Shown: positions 1 to 9,332, counted from the stretch's first letter. The stretch is 64,000 bases of DNA from Bacteroidota bacterium (GCA_027621365.1 JAQCBH010000007.1:32381-96380), one strand, 5' to 3'. Made by a program: numbers and translations. The notes: generated from the sequence alone by a model not told the origin.

Positions 1-773
1 ACAAATTCGGAGACAATAGCTTCACCTTCATTTCAGGTAGTAACCCCTTGGGATTGGCCGTTGAGGGCTCTATAGATGAGTTGTCTCAGTCATTGACTGA
101 CGAAATCGCCGCCTTGGAAGCGTTGATCGCCTCTGCTGATGACTCAGCTGCGGTTTGGTCGGCTCGTTTGAAAGATTTCGAAGCCCAAGGTCGCCAGCGT
201 GCTTATCCTGAGGCTTACAAAAAGATTCGCGAAATGGCCATGGATGCCGAGAGCGGTGCTTATGTACGCAGCTTGGAAAAGGAAATCAAGCGCAAGAGTA
301 CCAACATCAAGCGCATTGCGAAGTTCCGCGCCGATCAGAATATGTTCAACAAGTCGGCTTATGACGATAAGGTTGTAACCGAGATTGTTTTGGTGAAGAA
401 CCAGCCTTATGTGTTCAAGTTCCGTGCTCGTGACGTGATTCACTCGGCTTACATGCCTGAGTTCCGCGCCCAAATGAACTGCGTACCGGGTATGAGTACT
501 CAGTTTGCGTTTACCCCCATCAAATCAACCGATGAGGCTCGCGCTGAAAAAGGCAATCCTGAATACGATTACTACTTGTACTGCAACAAGATTTGTGGAG
601 CAGCCCACTACAACATGAAAATCAAAATCACTGTGGTTGACAACCAAGCTCAATACGAGACTTGGTTGGCTCAACAAGCCCCAGTGGTGGCCCCTGTTGA
701 GGCTCCAGCTGTAGAAGCTGATCCTGCCTCTGATACAACTTCACAAGCTACCCCCGCCGTAGCTTTTAACTAA
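1..773 (+). CDS. coxB: Cytochrome c oxidase subunit II (5' end outside window)
   Basis: Partial. The frame is open to the left edge (first whole codon at 3), so the membrane-anchor region lies outside the window; the TTG at 48 is internal. The visible part is the periplasmic cupredoxin domain that takes electrons from cytochrome c. CuA ligands are visible: a His in DVIHSAYMPEF, then the cluster CNKICGAAHYNM with both Cys, the His and the Met. A region of about 100 residues before the copper site is rich in Lys/Glu and seems to be a lineage-specific insertion. The tail is rich in Ala, Pro and Val. It is followed 23 bp later by coxA, as the first visible gene of the oxidase operon. Confidence 0.93.
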   Translation, partial: KFGDNSFTFISGSNPLGLAVEGSIDELSQSLTDEIAALEALIASADDSAAVWSARLKDFEAQGRQRAYPEAYKKIREMAMDAESGAYVRSLEKEIKRKSTNIKRIAKFRADQNMFNKSAYDDKVVTEIVLVKNQPYVFKFRARDVIHSAYMPEFRAQMNCVPGMSTQFAFTPIKSTDEARAEKGNPEYDYYLYCNKICGAAHYNMKIKITVVDNQAQYETWLAQQAPVVAPVEAPAVEADPASDTTSQATPAVAFN

Positions 774-796
774 CAAACAACAATTCCAAAAAGAAT

Positions 797-2680
797 ATGA
801 GCACAGCAGCATTGCACGCCGAGCACGAAGCGCACCACGAACACAAGGAGAGCTTCATCAGCAAGTACGTGTTTTCAATGGACCACAAGATGATCTCGAA
901 GCAATTCTTGATCACGGGTATTGTCATGGGAATGATCGGTATGATCATGTCCTTGTTGTTCCGTCTTCAATTGGCTTGGCCAGACGATCAATTCAGCATC
1001 ATTGAAACCCTTTTGGGTAAATGGGGCGTTGATGGCAAATTGGACCCCAACTTCTACATGGGTCTGGTAACCATTCACGGTACCATCATGGTGTTCTATG
1101 TATTGACGGCTGGTTTGAGTGGTACATTCTCCAATCTGTTGATTCCCTTGCAGGTGGGTGCCCGCGATATGGCATCTCCCTTCATGAACATGTTGAGCTA
1201 CTGGTTCTTCTTCATGTCTTCTGTGGTTTTGTTGATCTCAGTAGGTGTAGAAACAGGACCTGCTTCAGGTGGTTGGACGGTTTACCCTCCTTTGAGCGCC
1301 TTGGATAAGGCCATGCCAGGTTCAGGCTTGGGTATGACCTTGTGGTTGGTGGCCATCGTATTGTTCATTGTTTCCTCTTTGTTGGGTGGTATCAACTACA
1401 TCTCTACGGTGTTGAACCAGCGCACCAAGGGCATGAGTATGAATCGATTGCCTTTGACCATTTGGGCCTTCTTTTTTACGGCTGTCTTGGGCTTGTTGTC
1501 CTTCCCCGTATTGTTGGGCGCCGGTTTGTTCTTGATTTTTGACCGTAGCTTCGGTACCAGCTTCTACTTGTCTGACATTTATTTGGAGGGAGTAGGTGCT
1601 TTGGAAAACATCGGTGGTAGCCCCGTTTTGTACCAGCACTTGTTCTGGTTCTTGGGTCACCCTGAGGTATACATCATTTTGATGCCTGCCTTGGGTATCA
1701 CTTCTGAGGTTATTTCCTGCAACGCCCGTAAGCCTATCTTCGGATACACGGCCATGATCATTTCCTTGTTGGGCATTTCTTTCTTGTCCTTCATTGTATG
1801 GGGTCACCACATGTTTATCACCGGTATGAACCCCTTCTTGGGATCTGTGTTCATGATCTTGACCTTGATCATTGCTGTTCCATCGGCGGTAAAAGCCTTT
1901 AACTATCTGACTACATTGTGGAAAGGAAACTTGCGTTTTACTCCCGCCATGTTGTTCTCCATTGGATTGGTGTCATTCTTCATCTCAGGTGGTTTGACTG
2001 GTATCTACTTGGGTAACGCTGCTTTGGACATCCAAATGCACGATTCTTACTTCGTTGTGGCTCACTTCCACTTGGTAATGGGTTCGGCTGCCATCTTCGG
2101 TATGTTCGCCGGTATTTACCACTGGTTCCCCCGTATGTATGGTCGCATGATGAACAACACCTTGGGTTATTTCCACTTCTGGATCACCTTTATCTGTGCC
2201 TACTTGGTATTCTTCCCCATGCACTTCATGGGCTTGGCGGGTGTTCCTCGTCGTTACTACCAATTCACATTGGTGGAGCAGTTCGACGTGTGGATTGACG
2301 TAAACAAATTGATCACTGTGTCAGCCATTGTGGCGGGTGCCGCTCAGTTGTTGTTCTTGTACAACTTCTTCGTGAGCGTTTTCCGCGGCAAGAAAGCTGC
2401 ACAAAACCCATGGGGTGCCAACACCTTGGAGTGGTCATCGCCCATCGACGTGCGTTTGCACGGCAACTGGCCTGGTGACTTGCCAACGGTTTACCGTGGT
2501 CCCTACGAATATAGCCGTCCTGATCGTGAGGAAGATTTCTTCCCACAGTATGTGCCTGATGAATCTGCCCCTGAGGTATTGGAGCCCGAAAAGGCTAAAT
2601 CTGCTCCTGCCGAAAAAGAGGTTGAAGAGGAGAGCAGCGTGTTCTTCGCGGCCATCAAGCGAGTATTTGGATTGGGATAA
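797..2680 (+). CDS. coxA: Cytochrome c oxidase subunit I
   Basis: Catalytic heme-copper subunit, 627 aa with about 12-13 membrane helices. It reduces oxygen to water and pumps protons. Visible signatures are WFLGHPEVYIILMPALG (CuB His288 and the cross-linked Tyr292, marking an A-type oxidase), WGHHMF for the other CuB histidines and HDSYFVVAHFHLVMGSA for the heme ligands. The C-terminal tail after about residue 560 is hydrophilic and acidic (Glu/Lys/Pro rich), as is common in Bacteroidota. The ATG at 797 follows coxB by 23 bp. ctaA starts 8 bp downstream, so the two are co-transcribed. Confidence 0.97.
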   Translation: MSTAALHAEHEAHHEHKESFISKYVFSMDHKMISKQFLITGIVMGMIGMIMSLLFRLQLAWPDDQFSIIETLLGKWGVDGKLDPNFYMGLVTIHGTIMVFYVLTAGLSGTFSNLLIPLQVGARDMASPFMNMLSYWFFFMSSVVLLISVGVETGPASGGWTVYPPLSALDKAMPGSGLGMTLWLVAIVLFIVSSLLGGINYISTVLNQRTKGMSMNRLPLTIWAFFFTAVLGLLSFPVLLGAGLFLIFDRSFGTSFYLSDIYLEGVGALENIGGSPVLYQHLFWFLGHPEVYIILMPALGITSEVISCNARKPIFGYTAMIISLLGISFLSFIVWGHHMFITGMNPFLGSVFMILTLIIAVPSAVKAFNYLTTLWKGNLRFTPAMLFSIGLVSFFISGGLTGIYLGNAALDIQMHDSYFVVAHFHLVMGSAAIFGMFAGIYHWFPRMYGRMMNNTLGYFHFWITFICAYLVFFPMHFMGLAGVPRRYYQFTLVEQFDVWIDVNKLITVSAIVAGAAQLLFLYNFFVSVFRGKKAAQNPWGANTLEWSSPIDVRLHGNWPGDLPTVYRGPYEYSRPDREEDFFPQYVPDESAPEVLEPEKAKSAPAEKEVEEESSVFFAAIKRVFGLG

Positions 2681-2688
2681 TCCCGAAT

Positions 2689-3723
2689 ATGTCAGATTCA
2701 CATAGAATCGACCGCATATACAGACGAATAGGTTTCATTACCTGTTCGTCTGTTTTTTTATTGTTCCTTTTTGGGGGTTTGGTTCGCGCTACTGGAAGTG
2801 GAATGGGCTGTCCCGACTGGCCTCGCTGTTTTGGATTATGGGCTCCGCCGACCTGCGACTGCGATTTGCCAGCCAATTACGAACAAGTATTTCTCGAGAA
2901 GAGATTGGCCAAGGTTCAGCGCTTTGCCCAAACTTTGGAGCGATTCGGTTTGACTCAACAAGCCCAAACCTTGCGCGAAAATCCCTATGTCGATCTTCCG
3001 GAAAAATTTGATCCCATCAAGGCCTGGATTGAATACATCAATCGATTGTTTGGGGTGTTGTCTGGATTTGCGGCAACGGCATTTGTGTTTTTTGTGTTCC
3101 GTCACAAGGCCTTCTCTGCACAGAGACTATGGGTAGTGGCCGGATTCCTATTGTTGCTCATCAATGCCTGGCTGGGATCTATAGTAGTAGCGAGCAACTT
3201 GCTCCCCGGTATTGTTTCTCTGCACTATTTGTTGGCCTTTGCTTGTCTCTTTGCCTTCATGATGGCCATGCACAAGCAGCGAACTTTTCATTGGCCGGGT
3301 TTCAGAAGCAATTCCCTGCTTCAATGGGGACTTTTTATAGGTACTATGGCCGTTGTGTTGTTGGGTACTTGGACCCGTGAACAGGTTGATTTGTTGAGAC
3401 TGAACGGCATTCTCAGCGATGGTGGACATCTGAACATGGCCGACATGGACAATTTGTTCATCGTTCATCGCTATTTACCAGTTTTGCTGGCCTTTTGGGT
3501 GGTGATGCACTTGCGCAAACTTCCTGGAGAAAGCCTAGGAACAGCCGAGTTTCCCTACTTGTTATTTGTCGGCATAAGCCTACTTCAAATAGGATTAGGC
3601 GCCATACACATTTGGTTTTTGGTACCGACCTGGGCCCAACTCTTTCATGTCGTATTGGGAAGCAGTTTGCCCGTTTTGGCTTTTTACTTGGCCCTTCATC
3701 ATTCTAACACGGAAACAACATGA
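2689..3723 (+). CDS. ctaA: Heme A synthase (COX15/CtaA family)
   Basis: 344-aa polytopic membrane protein that oxidises the C8 methyl of heme O to the formyl group of heme A, the cofactor of the neighbouring CoxA. Family features seen: the GGLVRATGSGMGCPDWPRCFG opening (read as two short blocks, GLVRATGSGMGCPDWP with paired Cys), YINRLFGVLSG, IVHRYLPVLLAF and TWAQLFHVVLGSSLP, which carry the heme-binding histidines. The loop after the first helix holds two further Cys (CDCD). The stop overlaps the ctaB start in an ATGA, so translation is probably coupled. Confidence 0.94.
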   Translation: MSDSHRIDRIYRRIGFITCSSVFLLFLFGGLVRATGSGMGCPDWPRCFGLWAPPTCDCDLPANYEQVFLEKRLAKVQRFAQTLERFGLTQQAQTLRENPYVDLPEKFDPIKAWIEYINRLFGVLSGFAATAFVFFVFRHKAFSAQRLWVVAGFLLLLINAWLGSIVVASNLLPGIVSLHYLLAFACLFAFMMAMHKQRTFHWPGFRSNSLLQWGLFIGTMAVVLLGTWTREQVDLLRLNGILSDGGHLNMADMDNLFIVHRYLPVLLAFWVVMHLRKLPGESLGTAEFPYLLFVGISLLQIGLGAIHIWFLVPTWAQLFHVVLGSSLPVLAFYLALHHSNTETT

Positions 3724-4598
3724 GCACTTCTACATTGAAAAGCTATTTCCAGTTGGTTAAGTTTCGCTTGACCTCTACCGTAGCCGCTACTTCTGCCTTC
3801 GGATACATGCTTGGCTGTCAGTTGAACAACCGAGATCACTGGAAGGATGCCTTTGAGTGGCCGGTATTCTGGGCCGTATTGATCGGGGGCATGCTGGTGG
3901 TTTTTGCTTCGAATGGTCTGAATCAAATCATTGAGAAAGGCAATGATTCAAAGATGAGCCGCACCGCCACGAGGCCCATAGTAGAAGAACGCATTTCGCT
4001 CTCTCAGGCGCGAATTTTTTCTTGGGTGTCGGGCTTGTTGGGTTTGCTGCTGTTGGCCCTGTTTACCCCCTTTGCCACTATGTGGCTGAGTATGCTTTCG
4101 CTGATTTTGTACGTGTTCGTTTACACGCCTATGAAAAAGGTGAATTCCTTGGCGGTTATGGTGGGAGCCATTCCAGGAGCCTTGCCTCCCTTGATTGGTT
4201 ATACCGCAGCAGTGGGACGAATTGATGAGCCGGGTATGATGCTGTTCTTGGTGCAGTTTTTCTGGCAGTTCCCACACTTTTGGGCCATTGCATGGATGCT
4301 GCACGACGATTACCAAAAAGCCGGCTATTGGTTGTTGCCCTCTTCGGGTGGTCGAGACAAGCGCAGCGCCTACCAAATTCTAACCTACACGGTATTGCTC
4401 ATATTGGTATCCATGATGCCCATTTACTATGGTTTGAGTGACGTGAAAGCCCTAAGCATGATACTGCCCGTAGGCGCTTTTGTTCTGTATCGGGCATGGA
4501 AACTTTTCGTCAGTTTGGCTGTTCCAGAAGCAAGAAAGCTGATGTTCGCCTCCTTGTTGTTTACACCGGTCGTGTTCTTGGCCTATATAATTTTTTAA
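3720..4598 (+). CDS. ctaB: Protoheme IX farnesyltransferase (heme O synthase)
   Basis: 292-aa UbiA-superfamily prenyltransferase that adds a farnesyl group to heme b to make heme O, the CtaA substrate. The first Asp-rich motif is present as NQIIEKGNDSKMSRTATRP, with the RTxxRP end typical of CtaB. The second aspartate region is LHDDYQKAGYWLLP. About nine membrane helices can be read. The ATG at 3720 overlaps the ctaA stop by 4 nt. Confidence 0.95.
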   Translation: MSTSTLKSYFQLVKFRLTSTVAATSAFGYMLGCQLNNRDHWKDAFEWPVFWAVLIGGMLVVFASNGLNQIIEKGNDSKMSRTATRPIVEERISLSQARIFSWVSGLLGLLLLALFTPFATMWLSMLSLILYVFVYTPMKKVNSLAVMVGAIPGALPPLIGYTAAVGRIDEPGMMLFLVQFFWQFPHFWAIAWMLHDDYQKAGYWLLPSSGGRDKRSAYQILTYTVLLILVSMMPIYYGLSDVKALSMILPVGAFVLYRAWKLFVSLAVPEARKLMFASLLFTPVVFLAYIIF

Positions 4599-4602
4599 TC
4601 GA

Positions 4603-5199
4603 ATGAACTCTAAAAAGAAAATCAAAGATCCCGAACCACTGGTCGCCCCAGGCAAGTTCAATTTGTGGTTGCTCATGTTGGCCAGCAGCATGCTTTTCGC
4701 CTCTTTGGTCAGCGCATTTATCGTGCACAAACCCGATGCGCAAGCCAAATCAACTTGGACCGCCTTTGATTTACCGATATTTTTCTTGGTTTCAGTTCTG
4801 ATAGCCGTCATTTCTTCAGTCACCATTTTTGTGGCGTTCAAGGCCGCTAAAAACGACGAGTTGAATACCAATAAGACCTTCTTGGCTCTGACTTTGGGAT
4901 TGGGTTTGGCTTTTTGTGTCACCCAGTATCTGGGTTGGAAGCAATTGGTAGCCTTAGACTTAACTTTGGTAAATGCCCGTCCGGAAGACATTTCAGCCTC
5001 TTATGTTTGGATGATTACCGGCGTTCACGTCTTGCACGTTTTGGGTGGAATTATTTTGCTCGGCCTGGCCTTGTCCAAGGCCTTTAAATTGGAAATTCAC
5101 AAGAAAAGCATGACGCTCATGTCGATCGCGCACACCTATTGGCATTTTGTCGGACTTCTGTGGATTTTCCTCTATTTATTTCTTTATTTTGCACAGTAA
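4603..5199 (+). CDS. Heme-copper oxidase subunit III-like protein (first copy)
   Basis: 198-aa membrane protein with five predicted helices. The last three helices resemble oxidase subunit III: SYVWMITGVHVLHVLGGIIL, then AHTYWHFVGLLWIFLYLFLYF. The N-terminal 20 residues are charged (Lys/Asp/Glu). It lies between ctaB (4-bp gap) and the canonical subunit III (8-bp gap), so it is the usual Bacteroidota paralogue pair. It probably sits in the same complex. Whether it is structural or an assembly factor cannot be told from sequence. Confidence 0.85.
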   Translation: MNSKKKIKDPEPLVAPGKFNLWLLMLASSMLFASLVSAFIVHKPDAQAKSTWTAFDLPIFFLVSVLIAVISSVTIFVAFKAAKNDELNTNKTFLALTLGLGLAFCVTQYLGWKQLVALDLTLVNARPEDISASYVWMITGVHVLHVLGGIILLGLALSKAFKLEIHKKSMTLMSIAHTYWHFVGLLWIFLYLFLYFAQ

Positions 5200-5207
5200 C
5201 ATTTTTC

Positions 5208-5972
5208 ATGGCTAATCATACCCCTGCAGCATTTGAGAACCAGCCTATGTGGGCTGGAGGACGCTCTCCTTTCAACGTGAGCTACGGTAAGCTGATGATG
5301 TGGATTTTCCTCTTGTCAGACGCATTTACATTCTCCAGTCTTTTGGTTCAATACGGAGCCCAGCGTTTTTCTAACGTAGAATCAGCCGTCACCACCGTGT
5401 GGCCTGATCCTGCTTCGATTTTTAACCACTTCCCCTTCATGCACGGTTTGCATTTGCCCTTGCTGTTTGTGTCGGTGATGACTTTCATCTTGATTTTGTC
5501 ATCTGTGACTATGGTATTGGCTGTAGAAGCCGGCCACCGCAACAGCAAAAAGGAGGTACAGACTTACATGATTTACACCATCATTGGGGGTGTGGCATTT
5601 TTAAGTTGCCAGGCATGGGAGTGGTACACTTTCATTCATGAAGGCGCCCGCTTGTATGGCAATACCTTCGGTATTACCGAGCAAGGATATGAGCATTTGC
5701 ACAGTGTGAGTTTTGGTGACCATTTTGAGTGGGCTTTGGGTGATAGAACTGACGGTCCTGTTCCCTTTGCGGCCTTGTTCTTCATTGTTACAGGTTTCCA
5801 CGGTTTCCACGTATTCTCAGGTGTAGTGATCAACGTGGTGGTTTACATTATGACCGTTCGCGGAGTGTTCGAGCGCCGTGGCCATTACGAAATGATCGAG
5901 AAGGCCGGTTTGTACTGGCACTTTGTAGACTTGGTTTGGGTATTTGTATTTACCTTCTTCTATTTGATTTAA
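5208..5972 (+). CDS. coxC: Cytochrome c oxidase subunit III
   Basis: 254-aa, about six to seven helices. The start is taken at ATG 5208 (MANHTPAAF), because an upstream in-frame ATG at 5139 would run 61 nt into the previous gene. Subunit III motifs are ACQAWEWYTF-like text (LSCQAWEWYTFIHEG), FFIVTGFHGFHVFSGV and YWHFVDLVWVFVFTFFYL at the end. A loop near residues 140-185 (HEGARLYGNTF to DRTDGPVPF) is longer than in mitochondrial homologues. It forms the oxidase core with CoxA and CoxB. Confidence 0.95.
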   Translation: MANHTPAAFENQPMWAGGRSPFNVSYGKLMMWIFLLSDAFTFSSLLVQYGAQRFSNVESAVTTVWPDPASIFNHFPFMHGLHLPLLFVSVMTFILILSSVTMVLAVEAGHRNSKKEVQTYMIYTIIGGVAFLSCQAWEWYTFIHEGARLYGNTFGITEQGYEHLHSVSFGDHFEWALGDRTDGPVPFAALFFIVTGFHGFHVFSGVVINVVVYIMTVRGVFERRGHYEMIEKAGLYWHFVDLVWVFVFTFFYLI

Positions 5973-5989
5973 CCGCTTAAACGAACAAT

Positions 5990-6328
5990 ATGGATTTCCA
6001 CGTTAAACCCGGCGAATACGATGCCATCAACTATATCCCTCACACCGAAAGTCACGGTACCAAAGAATTGTGGCGCACGTTTTGGTTGTTGTTGGGCATC
6101 ACGATCCTAGACTTTGTGATTTATTTCGTCATGCCTGCTACAGGTTTGAGAAACTTCATCTTCATTTTCTTCGGATTGGTAAAAGCCTATTACATTGTTG
6201 GTGCCTTCATGCACTTGAAGCACGAGAAAATCAATTTGGCTTTGATCATTTTGGTGCCAACCATTTTTATTGTTGGACTCATCATGGGTCTGTTGTACGA
6301 AGGAAACGCCCTCACCTGGGTCAAGTAA
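5990..6328 (+). CDS. Cytochrome c oxidase subunit IV (caa3 type)
   Basis: 112-aa small membrane protein with three helices at about 28-45, 54-70 and 81-100. The motif AFMHLKHEK after helix 2 is the hallmark of the prokaryotic caa3-type subunit IV family (COX4_pro/CyoD-like). It is an accessory subunit for assembly or stability of the oxidase. It sits 17 bp after coxC and 6 bp before the SCO gene. Confidence 0.9.
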   Translation: MDFHVKPGEYDAINYIPHTESHGTKELWRTFWLLLGITILDFVIYFVMPATGLRNFIFIFFGLVKAYYIVGAFMHLKHEKINLALIILVPTIFIVGLIMGLLYEGNALTWVK

Positions 6329-6334
6329 TTCTGC

Positions 6335-7018
6335 ATGAGTAAAAAATATAACAGCAAGAAAGTGGCCGCATTCGCGGCCCTTGTTGTTTTACCGGCCTTA
6401 GGTATCTTCTTCTTTGCGCAACTCAAATGGGTGCACAAGGAGCTTCCTTACTATTTCATGGAGGAGTCATTGGATGGCCGCGATTCCATTCCTCAAACAG
6501 TCAGTGATATTGTATTGTACAACCAACACGGCCAGAAAATCACTTTGGATGATTTTGATTCGTGCATCGTTTTGGTCAACATCTTTTTTGCCTCTTGCCC
6601 CGAGGTTTGTCCCCAAATGAACAAACAGTTGCAATCAGTGGCAGAAAAGTTTGGCAACAATCCCGATGTGCGTTTTCTATCGGTGACCATTGATCCCGAA
6701 CGCGATAGCATTCCTGTGTTGGCCACCTATGCTGAGACCTTTGATGCTGATTTGTTCAAACGTACATTCGCTACAGGAAGCAAGCGCGAGATTTACGATT
6801 GGGCCATCAATGATTTGCATCTAGCTACCGAACAAACACCCGATGACGATTTCATTCACGATGACAAAGTGGTGATCTTGGATAAAAACCGTCACATTCG
6901 CGGTATTCTGCCTACTCGAGGAGAAACGAATACCGAACGAATGGAGCATATAAAAAGAATAAGCGACGACATCAATAACCTATTGTATGAATACAGAAAA
7001 CAAAACATGGATCTCTGA
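6335..7018 (+). CDS. SCO1/SenC copper chaperone for the CuA site
   Basis: 227-aa thioredoxin-fold protein with an N-terminal membrane anchor (about residues 10-29) and a periplasmic domain. The copper-binding motif CPEVC is at Cys88 and Cys92, and the third ligand is His175 in DFIHDDKVVILD. The role is metallation or thiol reduction of the CoxB CuA centre. The 3' end overlaps the next gene by 32 nt. Confidence 0.93.
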   Translation: MSKKYNSKKVAAFAALVVLPALGIFFFAQLKWVHKELPYYFMEESLDGRDSIPQTVSDIVLYNQHGQKITLDDFDSCIVLVNIFFASCPEVCPQMNKQLQSVAEKFGNNPDVRFLSVTIDPERDSIPVLATYAETFDADLFKRTFATGSKREIYDWAINDLHLATEQTPDDDFIHDDKVVILDKNRHIRGILPTRGETNTERMEHIKRISDDINNLLYEYRKQNMDL

Positions 7019-7541
7019 TAAAGGGTTCTTTTGGTTGGTATTGGTCATTTCATTGGCGGTACCAGCGGTAGTTACCCTGCTTCGATATATGCCTGAAGAC
7101 TATCGCCCCACGGCCGATTTTGCCAAGCATTTGCCATTCGCCAACGCCGTGATCAACAGTTTTGTCAGTGTCATGTTGATCATGGGTTACAGGGCCATTC
7201 GGGTTCAAAAGAACAAAGGCATGCATCAGTTATACATGCTTTCTGCCTTTTCGGCTTCGGCTTTGTTCTTGATCAGTTATGTGGTGTACCATACGGTGAT
7301 GCCCCATACCGAGTATTGTGGCGAAGGGTTCATGCGCAATTTGTATTTGTTCATTTTGCTCACGCACATCGTTTTGGCTGCGGCTATATTGCCTTTGATC
7401 TTGTACACGATTTACTTTTCGACCTCGGGCCGATTTGAGCGTCACAAGAAGATCGCGAAATGGACTTTTCCCTTGTGGTTATATGTATCAGTTACCGGAG
7501 TTATTGTGTACATCATGATAAGTCCGTGCTATAATTTTTAA
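6987..7541 (+). CDS. DUF420 membrane protein
   Basis: 184-aa protein with five predicted helices. It matches the DUF420 family (YozB type) that accompanies SCO and oxidase genes in many bacteria. Polar membrane residues such as His in SYVVYHTVMPHTEYCGEG and LTHIVLAAAILPLILYT fit a heme- or copper-handling helper, but no function is proven. ATG 6987 lies inside the SCO gene (32-nt overlap); the next Met is past the first helix, so this start is needed. Confidence 0.88.
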   Translation: MNTENKTWISDKGFFWLVLVISLAVPAVVTLLRYMPEDYRPTADFAKHLPFANAVINSFVSVMLIMGYRAIRVQKNKGMHQLYMLSAFSASALFLISYVVYHTVMPHTEYCGEGFMRNLYLFILLTHIVLAAAILPLILYTIYFSTSGRFERHKKIAKWTFPLWLYVSVTGVIVYIMISPCYNF

Positions 7542-7546
7542 CTTTG
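7539..7546 (+). promoter_or_regulatory. -7 promoter box for the 82-aa gene
   Basis: TAACTTTG matches the Bacteroidota -7 consensus TAnnTTTG and ends 4 nt before ATG 7551. It lies partly over the end of the DUF420 gene, so it would be an internal promoter of the oxidase operon giving a near-leaderless transcript. Confidence 0.6.
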
Positions 7547-7550
7547 CTCC

Positions 7551-7799
7551 ATGAAACGGTTGGTTCTATTTGTTTTGTTCCATGTTGCTTCGGCTTTGAC
7601 CTCCTTGCAGGCTCAGTGCCCGATGTGCAAAACGGCGCTCACATCCAATCGGGACATGAACGGGAAGTCAGAGGCTACTGTTGGCAATGGCATTAACAAG
7701 GGCATTTTGTTCTTGTTGGCTACCCCATACGTATTGGTGGGCACAGCCGGATTCTTCTACTACCAGAATTTCAAGAAAAAGAAAGCTCAACGTGGCTGA
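7551..7799 (+). CDS. Small exported CxxC membrane protein of the oxidase cluster
   Basis: 82 aa. Residues 1-21 look like a signal peptide ending LQAQ, followed directly by CPMCK. A second helix spans about 53-69, and the tail is very basic (KKKKAQ). The Cys pair just outside the membrane suggests a thiol or metal role linked to oxidase maturation, but no characterised family is recognised. A classical lipobox is absent, as the residue before Cys is Gln. Its stop overlaps the GTG start of the next gene. Confidence 0.72.
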   Translation: MKRLVLFVLFHVASALTSLQAQCPMCKTALTSNRDMNGKSEATVGNGINKGILFLLATPYVLVGTAGFFYYQNFKKKKAQRG

Positions 7800-8199
7800 A
7801 GAAAAAATCCAAAAGGCCGGTGCGCTTGCATTTGCGGCTTGTCGCTGTCCTCGTTGCGGCAAAGGGCCCGTTTTTAAGTATTCCATACTCAATCCAGCTA
7901 AGTTCTCAGAGGCGCATGATCATTGCCCCTCTTGCCATTTGCCCTTTGAACCCGAGACGGGATTCTTTTATGGGGCTATGTATTGGAGTTATGCTTTGAT
8001 TGTGGGTATGTCGGTAACCTTTGCAGTTGCGCTTTGGTACTTGGGTTTGTTCGATTACGCCATGGGTATCATTCCAGTGAGCATATTGCTCATGCTGCCT
8101 ATAGTGTTTCGATACAGCCGCATGCTGATGCTGTTCATTGTTTACCCCATCATGTACAAGGATATCTTTACGGGTAAGAAAAAGGCTTACACCGAATAA
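7792..8199 (+). CDS. DUF983 zinc-ribbon membrane protein
   Basis: 135 aa. GTG 7792 is chosen because it overlaps the previous stop by 8 nt and gives a DUF983-length protein; the frame is open further upstream but that part runs across the 82-aa gene. It has a zinc-ribbon-like N-terminus with CPRCGKGP and CPSCHLPFEPETGFFYGAMY, then two membrane helices. The family often ends oxidase operons, with unknown function. It is the last gene before the terminator. Confidence 0.85.
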   Translation: MAEEKIQKAGALAFAACRCPRCGKGPVFKYSILNPAKFSEAHDHCPSCHLPFEPETGFFYGAMYWSYALIVGMSVTFAVALWYLGLFDYAMGIIPVSILLMLPIVFRYSRMLMLFIVYPIMYKDIFTGKKKAYTE

Positions 8200-8200
8200 C

Positions 8201-8230
8201 AAAAAAGCCCGGCCTAGGCCAGGCTTTTTT
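8201..8230. terminator. Bidirectional rho-independent terminator
   Basis: A hairpin with arms AAAAAAGCC(c)GGCC and GGCC(a)GGCTTTTTT around a TA centre. The A- and T-tracts on both sides allow it to end the oxidase operon on the plus strand and recA on the minus strand. Confidence 0.9.
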
Positions 8231-8248
8231 GTCAATAGGAATTTTGAA

Positions 8249-9277
8249 TCAATTCTCTTCGCTAGGTTCTACGTCGAGAATATCGACATCAGCTCCCTTG
8301 GCTTTGATCTTGGCTTCGATTTCAGCCATCAATTCTGGATTGTCTTCCAACAGTTCCTTGACGGAGTCGCGACCTTGACCCAACTTGGTGCCGTCGTAGC
8401 TGAACCAACTACCGCTCTTTTGAACGATACTGGCATCAACACCCAAGTCCAGTACTTCACCGCTACGGCTAACACCGCGACCGTACATGATGTCAAATTC
8501 CACCACTCGGAAGGGGGGAGCCACCTTGTTCTTGGCTACTTTCACACGAGTGCGGTTACCAATGACTTCATCGGTGCCCTTGATTTGGGCCGCACGGCGA
8601 ATATCCAAACGAATGGAGGCATAGAATTTCAACGCATTACCACCGGTAGTGGTTTCAGGGTTACCAAACATGACACCGATTTTCTCGCGCAACTGGTTAA
8701 TGAAGATGGCTACGCAACCGGTTTTGTTGATCGTACCGGTGAGTTTACGCAGCGCTTGACTCATCAAACGAGCGTGCAAACCTACTTTGCTGTCGCCCAT
8801 ATCGCCTTCGATCTCGGCTCGGGGTACCAACGCGGCAACCGAGTCAATGACGATGACATCGATGGCACCTGAGCGAATCAAGTTGTCGGCGATTTCCAGT
8901 GCCTGTTCCCCGTCATCGGGTTGGGAAATGAGCAAATTATCAATGTCTATGCCCAAGTTTTTGGCATAAAACTTATCAAAAGCATGCTCCGCATCAATAA
9001 AGGCACAAATGCCTCCTTTCTTCTGAGCTTCAGCAATGGTATGCAAGGCAATGGTGGTCTTACCTGAACTTTCAGGACCGTAAATCTCAATGATTCGGCC
9101 GCGTGGGAAACCGCCCACTCCAAGGGCTAGGTCTAAGCTAAATGAACCGGTAGAAATGACCTCAACGGCCACGTTCTGGTTCTCGTTCATCTTCATGACA
9201 ATGCCCTTGCCATAGTTCTTCTCCAATCGCTCTATGGTCTGTTGGAGGGCTTTGAGTTTTTCTTTTTGTTCGCTCAT
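8249..9277 (-). CDS. recA: Recombinase RecA
   Basis: 342 aa, standard length. The Walker A motif GPESSGKT is at residues 67-74. Also visible are the Walker B region [10 protein letters not shown], the DNA-binding loops ([12 protein letters not shown] and [20 protein letters not shown]) and the acidic C-terminus. It forms ATP-dependent filaments on single-stranded DNA for recombination and repair. It is divergent from radC across a 142-bp AT-rich region. No LexA-type SOS box was recognised there. Confidence 0.98.
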   Translation of the reverse strand: MSEQKEKLKALQQTIERLEKNYGKGIVMKMNENQNVAVEVISTGSFSLDLALGVGGFPRGRIIEIYGPESSGKTTIALHTIAEAQKKGGICAFIDAEHAFDKFYAKNLGIDIDNLLISQPDDGEQALEIADNLIRSGAIDVIVIDSVAALVPRAEIEGDMGDSKVGLHARLMSQALRKLTGTINKTGCVAIFINQLREKIGVMFGNPETTTGGNALKFYASIRLDIRRAAQIKGTDEVIGNRTRVKVAKNKVAPPFRVVEFDIMYGRGVSRSGEVLDLGVDASIVQKSGSWFSYDGTKLGQGRDSVKELLEDNPELMAEIEAKIKAKGADVDILDVEPSEEN

Positions 9278-9324
9278 CTCAATTATTACAACTTTTTAAA
9301 GGTACTTTTTGTTCGATTCGTTTT

Positions 9325-9332
9325 CAAAGGTA
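9325..9332 (-). promoter_or_regulatory. -7 box of the recA promoter
   Basis: On the minus strand this reads TACCTTTG, a full match to TAnnTTTG, about 48 nt before the recA ATG. A TTTG about 22 nt further upstream could be the -33 element. It would give recA a real 5' leader, unlike many other genes here. Confidence 0.6.

Noticed and set aside
8138..8872. 244-aa open frame opposite recA
   Set aside because: It crosses the shared terminator and runs against recA, so it is not a gene.
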